Source of the DNA: Stramonita haemastoma
Lineage: Eukaryota > Mollusca > Gastropoda > Neogastropoda > Muricidae
Reading direction: 5' to 3'
DNA length: 15,394 nucleotides
NCBI GenBank assembly: GCA_030674155.1
Contig: CM060318.1
Coordinates: 1,122,959-1,138,352, forward strand
The notes under the pieces were generated by a model. It saw only the letters and a list, made by a program, of their open reading frames with translations. It searched no databases and was not told the DNA's origin. The position numbers and the translations under genes are program-made. Positions 9,850 to 15,394 of the stretch are shown piece by piece (positions within the stretch are counted from its first letter, which is position 1; every line of letters starts with the position of its first letter).

Positions 9850-10190
9850 TTTGACCACCGCTCGACCCCACTTTTTCTCCCGCCACAAGACCTTGAATGA
9901 TGGCCTGGGTGCAGGCATTTCATAAAAGATGATAAATTAATCTCCCATGTAAAACATATTTAACACACGTAAAAGTGTCCTTTTATTTATTTATTCTTTT
10001 ACATCGAGGATAATGGTGACAAAGAGAGTTGTCCCTGCCAAATTCTGCCAAAAATGATGTTATTGTCACATGCACAGGGAGACAAATACACACTCAGACA
10101 GGAATATTAAAAAGGGGCGGCGCAACTCTTGTGGCGACGCACTCTCTGTGGGCAAAGTATCCCCAATTCCTTGTAGAAAACTAAGCCACT
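9850..10190 (+). mobile_element. Diverged SINE-A copy
   Basis: Segments appear in the same order as a dispersed repeat I recall from gastropod genomes: agaccttgaatgatggcctg at 9888-9907, then gatgataaa..., a cacgtaaaag segment (9966-9975), gttgtccctgcc...attctg (about 10028-10048), and ggcggcgcaactcttgtgg followed by gcgacgcactctctgtgggc. The copy is old, since many positions differ from the recalled form. It is interrupted at about 9981-10016 by a SINE-B tail. Its 3' stem region corresponds to the distorted SINE-A fragment at 6172-6265. Family identity depends on memory; the internal match between the two copies in this window is short. Confidence 0.55.
9981..10016 (-). mobile_element. SINE-B 3' tail fragment nested in SINE-A
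   Basis: The sequence ttattcttttacatcgagga, followed by taatgg, is nearly identical to the 3' terminus of the SINE-B copy at 14318-14988 (ttattcttttatgtcgagga followed by taatgg). Only about 36 bp are present. It sits where the SINE-A copy is expected to run on from the cacgtaaaag segment to the gttgtccctg segment, so it looks like a severely 5'-truncated insertion or the remains of one. Confidence 0.7.
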
Positions 10191-10250
10191 GCTGAAAGGG
10201 GTATAGAACTGTGTTGAGGGTACCATGTTGCACACCAGACATCAGCCAAA

Positions 10251-10290
10251 AGACTTTCAGAGGACTGGAGTCAGCACTGATGTTAACTCC
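10251..10290 (-). mobile_element. Isolated SINE-B internal fragment
   Basis: It contains agactttc, ggagtcagcactgatg and ttaactcc. These match the segment of the neighbouring SINE-B copy at about 10498-10536 (gactttcggg... then ttgatgttaactccag). It directly abuts the A/T-rich end of that copy at 10291. The simplest reading is that the complete copy inserted into an older SINE-B and cut it. Confidence 0.65.
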
Positions 10291-10624
10291 TTTTTTTATT
10301 TTGAGGATAATGGAATAAGCACTCGTGTTATTTTTACATCCAGCCCCCGTGTGTATGCAGTTTTGTTAGTTTTGTCATCAGTTCCCACCGGCACAAAATA
10401 GCCTACACTTCCAAAAAGCGAAACGAATTTTAACGTGTGCGCAAGATGTTCTGCGTGCGTTCGTACACGGGACCACGGTTTTTAATCTCATCGGAAGGAC
10501 TTTCGGGAGAGTGGAGTCTGCATTGATGTTAACTCCAGAGGAAAATTTCTCTCGAACGAGATTCGAACCCGGGTCAGCGGATCATGAGTACATCCCCCTG
10601 ACCACCAGGCCATCTATCCTGTCC
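10291..10624 (-). mobile_element. SINE-B copy with tRNA-like head, about 334 bp
   Basis: Read on the minus strand, it begins with a tRNA-like segment. An A-box-like tggcctggtgg lies at 10602-10612 and a perfect B-box match, ggttcgaatc, at 10560-10569. The spacing is about right for a tRNA-derived RNA polymerase III promoter. A body follows with gcacacgttaaa and the conserved acgcacgcagaacatcttgc, and it ends at ccattatcctc plus an A/T-rich tail. The body matches the second copy at 14318-14988, with long shared segments such as taacgtgtgcgcaagatgtt. The 33-bp segment that is tandemly amplified in the other copy is single here. It is not a functional tRNA gene: no full cloverleaf forms. Confidence 0.85.
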
Positions 10625-10660
10625 GGGAACAGGCCTAGCTCTCAGAGGTGGAGGATCCTG

Positions 10661-10668
10661 TGACGTCA
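10661..10668. promoter_or_regulatory. Perfect CRE-type palindrome TGACGTCA
   Basis: An exact match to the full cAMP-response-element consensus bound by CREB/ATF proteins. It lies between a SINE-B copy and a minisatellite, with flanking aggcct repeats at about 10631-10636 and 10675-10680. One 8-mer occurs by chance fairly often and no promoter is visible nearby, so function is speculative. Confidence 0.2.
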
Positions 10669-10690
10669 GATCCCAGGCCTGTGCTCCTCC

Positions 10691-10893
10691 CGCCATTAGG
10701 CAATCCCGCCCCACAACAAGCCACCATTAGGCAATTCTGCCTCACAAAAAACCACCATTAGGCAATCCCGCCCCACAAACAGCCACCATTAGGCAATCCT
10801 GCCCCACAAACAGCCACCATTAGGCAATCCTGCCCCACAAACAGCCACCATTAGGCAATTCTGCCCCACAAAAAACCACCATTAGGCAATTCT
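10691..10893 (+). repeat. 31-bp minisatellite, about 7 copies
   Basis: The unit contains ccaccattaggcaat, then yctgccccac (y = c/t) and an A-rich end of either aaacag or aaaaaa. Copies are highly similar, differing by tcc/ttc before tgcc, an occasional ccgcc and the two alternative ends. The first copy has cgccatt. The last copy runs directly into the next array through its gccccaca segment. Confidence 0.95.
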
Positions 10894-11018
10894 GCCCCAC
10901 ATAAAGGTCAGGTCAAACATGCCCCACATAAAGGTCAGGTCAAACATGCCCCACATAAAGGTCAAGTCAAACATGCCCCACATAAAGGTCAGGTCAAACA
11001 TGCCCCACATAAACAGCC
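10894..11018 (+). repeat. 27-bp minisatellite, 4 copies plus a partial copy
   Basis: The unit begins gccccacataaaggtca and ends ggtcaaacat. Complete copies start at 10894, 10921, 10948 and 10975. One carries a single change (aagtc for aggtc). The partial fifth copy at 11002-11018 ends in aaacagcc, which is the ending of the 31-bp unit. The two arrays therefore share the gccccaca core and their ends. Confidence 0.95.
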
Positions 11019-11098
11019 TTAGAAATCCTGAGGAGCTCTTTCAATACAGTTTTTTCTTTTACTTGACATTTTTAACTGCTTAAAATTTTGTGTTAGGC

Positions 11099-12978
<1,880 letters not shown>

Positions 12979-13082
12979 ATCTTTATCTCAGGTTTGTATT
13001 CCAATGTCCTTGTCTACTCTTCTGCCTTTTTGAAGCAGCTTTGCATTTCTTGTTGTCTTTTCTGTTCCCACACTGTATATAT

Positions 13083-13151
13083 AGGATACATATTATACAG
13101 CATATATATATATATATAATATATATATATATGCTGTATAATATGTATCCT
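13083..13151. repeat. 69-bp near-perfect palindrome, 33-bp arms
   Basis: Positions 13083-13115 pair with 13119-13151 at all 33 base pairs, leaving a 3-base centre. The outer 19 bp of each arm are of mixed sequence (aggatacatattatacagc), and the inner part is (AT)n. Complementarity stops abruptly at 13082/13152. The perfectly conserved mixed outer arms rule out a plain AT microsatellite. It could be a tiny foldback (MITE-like) element or an AT-slippage-extended hairpin. A hairpin RNA is possible if it is transcribed. Confidence 0.9.
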
Positions 13152-14138
13152 GTGTCATAGCACACTGTGTTATTCTTGGGGCAGCTAATGGCTTTAGGGG
13201 CTGGGATGGGCGCCTATGGTGCAGTGCTGTTTGCCTTTAGGACCTAACAAAAGTCACCGATCTTTTCTCCGCTTTTTAGGAGTCTTTGATTGCTTTGAAG
13301 TAGTTGTTATCTGTTTGTGTGCCTTTTTGTGCTCTAGGCGTGGTGGATTAAGCAGAGTGTCTGACGTTGGGGAAAGGCTGAGACGTCTGCTTTTGGTTGC
13401 ACTCCAGCATTATCTTGTGGGTCATGTAGTATCTTCTATAGAGTGCGGGTCAGGACATTTTGTGTTGATTTTCACTTTTTTTTAAGTATGAAAAAATGCA
13501 CTGTGCACTTGTTTGGGGAATTGAGGACATAGAGCAATACCAGGTAGTCACAAGAAAGTTGGAAATGATCATCAAATAAGGATTGCTTGTGTTCCTACAG
13601 CGTTGACCCCGCGCCTGCATATTGTGGTTAAGAAGCCAGCAGACGGCAAAGGAGTGAGGGGGTACAGTGCTGAAAAACTGTAAAAAGTTCAAACCTACCC
13701 AATTTTCGCAAAGTCACATTAGCTTTGAGTCAGAGGCTAGTCTTTCATAAAAGTGGTTTTTATTTCTGTGGATGCCTCAGTACATGCGCTATGATAGAGA
13801 GCCCTACAGAAAAACAGAAAGAAAAGTGCGTTTTTTTAAGGCTGTATTTAGCCTTTAACACTGGGCAGTTGAGGGGGGAGGGGAGGTCATGAAGAACGCT
13901 CCATTGGGGACTGGAGAAAGTCTGGCCTTAGAGAAGACTGATGTTTAACGTGGCTGGGGTTAGTTTGTGGTGCTGATAGCAGTTTGGGTTTAAAGTTTTA
14001 TTAGTTCAGAAACAACAAGCAGCAATACATGAAATGAGTACAACAAGCAAAGTTTACATGGGATAGCAGTTTTCATTTCCAACAAGGTGACAGACAGCCT
14101 AGCCCTGTATGTCTTTTCTGGTCATGATTATGGGAAAT
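13152..14138. other. Unique sequence, no gene seen
   Basis: About 1 kb with ordinary composition, no tandem repeat and no recognised element. The longest frames are about 90 codons on the plus strand (13216-13485) and 80 on the minus (13450-13692). They overlap and neither shows a domain, signal peptide or splice context I recognise. A short A/T-rich stretch with tttaaagttttatta lies near 13990. Confidence 0.5.
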
Positions 14139-14248
14139 GCTTGAGGGGCCTAAATATCATCATACTTTCTCTGGAATGTTGTTACATAAAAGTTGTATAG
14201 AGAAACGCTTTGGTGGCCTAAATGTTACTATACCTCATCCAGAAAGTT
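14139..14248 (+). repeat. Two-copy imperfect repeat with 68-bp period
   Basis: gcttgaggggcctaaat at 14139 reappears as gctttggtggcctaaat at 14207. In each case it is followed by similar at/ct-rich sequence (catactttctctggaa against ctatacctcatccagaaa). The second copy runs straight into the TG microsatellite. This is a modest, old duplication. Confidence 0.5.
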
Positions 14249-14250
<2 letters not shown>

Positions 14251-14302
<52 letters not shown>

Positions 14303-14317
14303 GTGTGTGTGTGTGTG
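14251..14317. repeat. (TG)n microsatellite abutting a SINE-B 3' end
   Basis: About 50 bp of (TG)n, a GGGG interruption at about 14300-14303, then TG to 14317, where the SINE-B tail begins. In SINE orientation (minus strand) this is an A-rich tail followed by (CA)n. Confidence 0.95.
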
Positions 14318-14988
14318 TTTATTATTTTTATTCTTTTATGTCGAGGATAATGGAATAAGCACTCATACGCTTTTTACATTCAGTCCCCGAGTGCATGCAG
14401 TTTTGTAAATCTTGTTATCTGTTCCCACCGGCACACGATGGCCTACTCTAACGAAAAGCGGGACAGGATTTAACGTGTGCGCAAGATGTTCTGCGTGCGT
14501 TCGCACACGGGGCCTGGGTTTATAGTCGCATCCGAAAGACTTTTGGGGGAAGCGGAGTAAGAACTGATGTTAACTCCAGAGGAAGCGGAGTAAGAACTGA
14601 TGTTAACTCCAGAGGAAGCGGAGTAAGAACTGGTGTTAACTCCAGAGGAAACGGAGTAAGAACTGATGTTAACTCCAGAGGAAACGGAGTAAGAACTGAT
14701 GTTAACTCCAGAGGAAGCGGAGTAAGAACTGGTGTTAACTCCAGAGGAAGCGGAGTAAGAACTGATGTTAACTCCAGAGGAAGCGGAGTAAGAACTGGTG
14801 TTAACTCCAGAGGAAGCGGAGTAAGAACTGGTGTTAACTCCAGAGGAAGCGGAGTAAGAACTGGTGTTAACTCCAGAGGAAGCGGAGTAAGAACTGGTGT
14901 TAACTCCAGAGGAAAAAGCCCCGCGATCGGGCATCCACTCGTCAAATTGCGAGCGCAATATTCTAACCACTAGGCTATCCCGTCCCCC
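14318..14988 (-). mobile_element. SINE-B copy with amplified internal minisatellite, 671 bp
   Basis: On the minus strand it starts with a tRNA-like head. A near-ideal A box, tagcctagtgg, is at 14967-14977. The B-box region near 14922-14935 is decayed. Then come the 33-bp array, the conserved body (including taacgtgtgcgcaagatgtt on the plus strand), ccattatcctcgac and the tail aaaagaataaaaataataaa. Removing ten of the eleven 33-bp units leaves about 341 bp, close to the 334 bp of the other copy. The two copies are therefore the same element plus an internal expansion. Confidence 0.88.
14548..14910 (-). repeat. 33-bp minisatellite inside SINE-B, 11 copies
   Basis: Eleven contiguous 33-bp units contain gcggagtaagaactg and tgttaactccagagga. 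Across all copies I see only two variable positions: gcgg/acgg and gatg/ggtg. Copies 8-11 (toward 14910) are identical, which points to recent growth at that end. The unit is single in the SINE-B copy at 10291-10624. Being a multiple of three with no stop, it gives an 11-residue repeat (SSGVNTSSYSA) in a minus frame. That frame runs on into the microsatellite and is not a gene. Confidence 0.95.
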
Positions 14989-14992
14989 GTAG

Positions 14993-15133
<141 letters not shown>

Positions 15134-15136
15134 GTT

Positions 15137-15175
15137 CTTATTCCATTATCCTCGATATAAAAGAATAAATAAAGA
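15137..15175 (+). mobile_element. SINE-B 3' tail fragment, plus strand
   Basis: ttccattatcctcgatataa at 15141-15160, followed by aagaataaataaagaa, is the reverse complement of the SINE-B terminus at about 14318-14352. Only the tail is present. Upstream, where the body should be, is the (TG)n-(GA)n microsatellite. Confidence 0.75.
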
Positions 15176-15394
15176 AATGAATAATACAATTTTTAATGAA
15201 TAAATCATAGATTAACTCTGTTCTTGGTGATGGTGGTTTTTGAAGGGGAGAAGGGTACTATAACTTTTTTGGTTTTGGTTTGTTTTGGGGTTGTTGTTGT
15301 TGTTTGTCTGTGTCTTTCTTTTTGGTATGTTTTTGGTGGGATTTTTTTGTTGTTCTAATATTCCCTAATTAGGACAAGGGCGGGAAGAAAAAAG
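15176..15394. other. Unique sequence to window end, no gene seen
   Basis: An A/T-rich start grades into G/T-rich sequence, with a short (GTT)n at about 15290-15303 and a purine-rich end. No gene or recognised element is visible. Confidence 0.5.

Noticed and set aside
10540..10624. Possible tRNA gene on the minus strand with perfect B box
   Set aside because: The A and B boxes are present but the acceptor and anticodon stems do not pair properly, and the sequence continues into the SINE-B body.
10691..11018. CRISPR-like regular repeats of 31 and 27 bp
   Set aside because: The units are directly adjacent with no unique spacers and the context is eukaryotic. They are minisatellites.
13216..13692. 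Frames of 80-90 codons on both strands in unique sequence
   Set aside because: They overlap on opposite strands, show no domain or signal, and have lengths expected by chance in A/T-moderate DNA.
14915..14988. Possible tRNA gene on the minus strand
   Set aside because: The A box is good but the B box is decayed and no cloverleaf forms. It is the head of a SINE-B copy.

Overview
This window looks like non-coding DNA from an animal nuclear genome, most likely a mollusc and probably a gastropod. The reasons are the density of (CT)n, (GA)n, (TG)n and (TGTC)n microsatellites, several unrelated minisatellites, and at least two SINE-type dispersed repeats. One of these (called SINE-A here) resembles a repeat I recall from gastropod genomic sequence. 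That taxonomic call rests on recall and inference, not on a search. I found no convincing protein-coding gene, functional tRNA, rRNA, CRISPR array or bacterial-style operon. Nearly all long open frames are read through microsatellites, minisatellites or homopolymer runs.

Layout. Positions 1-1560 hold microsatellites, a 16-bp minisatellite (760-1148) and a GAA/CAA microsatellite. Positions about 1561-5294 are an extraordinary ladder of homopolymer runs that ends at a gap of exactly 100 N (5295-5394). The right flank of the gap (5395 to about 7010) shows the same run inflation, fading with distance. I read this as degraded consensus around an assembly gap, not biology. Real features can still be made out under the distortion on the right flank: a 20-bp tandem repeat, a CA tract and a SINE-A 3' end. 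Positions 7017-7519 are a purine tract followed by a pyrimidine tract. Positions 8063-8683 are a 25-bp minisatellite. A short possible coding remnant follows (8670-8861), then large TG and CT/GA microsatellites to 9473.

Positions about 9850-11018 are a nest of repeats: an old SINE-A copy carrying a piece of SINE-B tail, an isolated SINE-B fragment, a nearly complete tRNA-headed SINE-B copy on the minus strand, and two abutting minisatellites (31 bp and 27 bp) that share a short core. Positions 11226-12877 are a 1.65-kb segment bounded by TGTCACG...CGTGACA and flanked on both sides by (CT)n. It is best read as a solo LTR or other LTR-like insertion into a CT microsatellite. Positions 13083-13151 are a 69-bp near-perfect palindrome. 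The window ends with a second SINE-B copy (14318-14988) that carries an 11-copy, 33-bp internal minisatellite, a TG/GA microsatellite, and another SINE-B tail in the opposite orientation.

There is no gene system to describe. The biology here is repeat dynamics: SINEs nesting, SINE ends lying next to microsatellites, an internal SINE motif amplifying into a minisatellite, and an LTR-like insertion splitting a microsatellite. The window also gives a clear warning about assembly quality around the gap.
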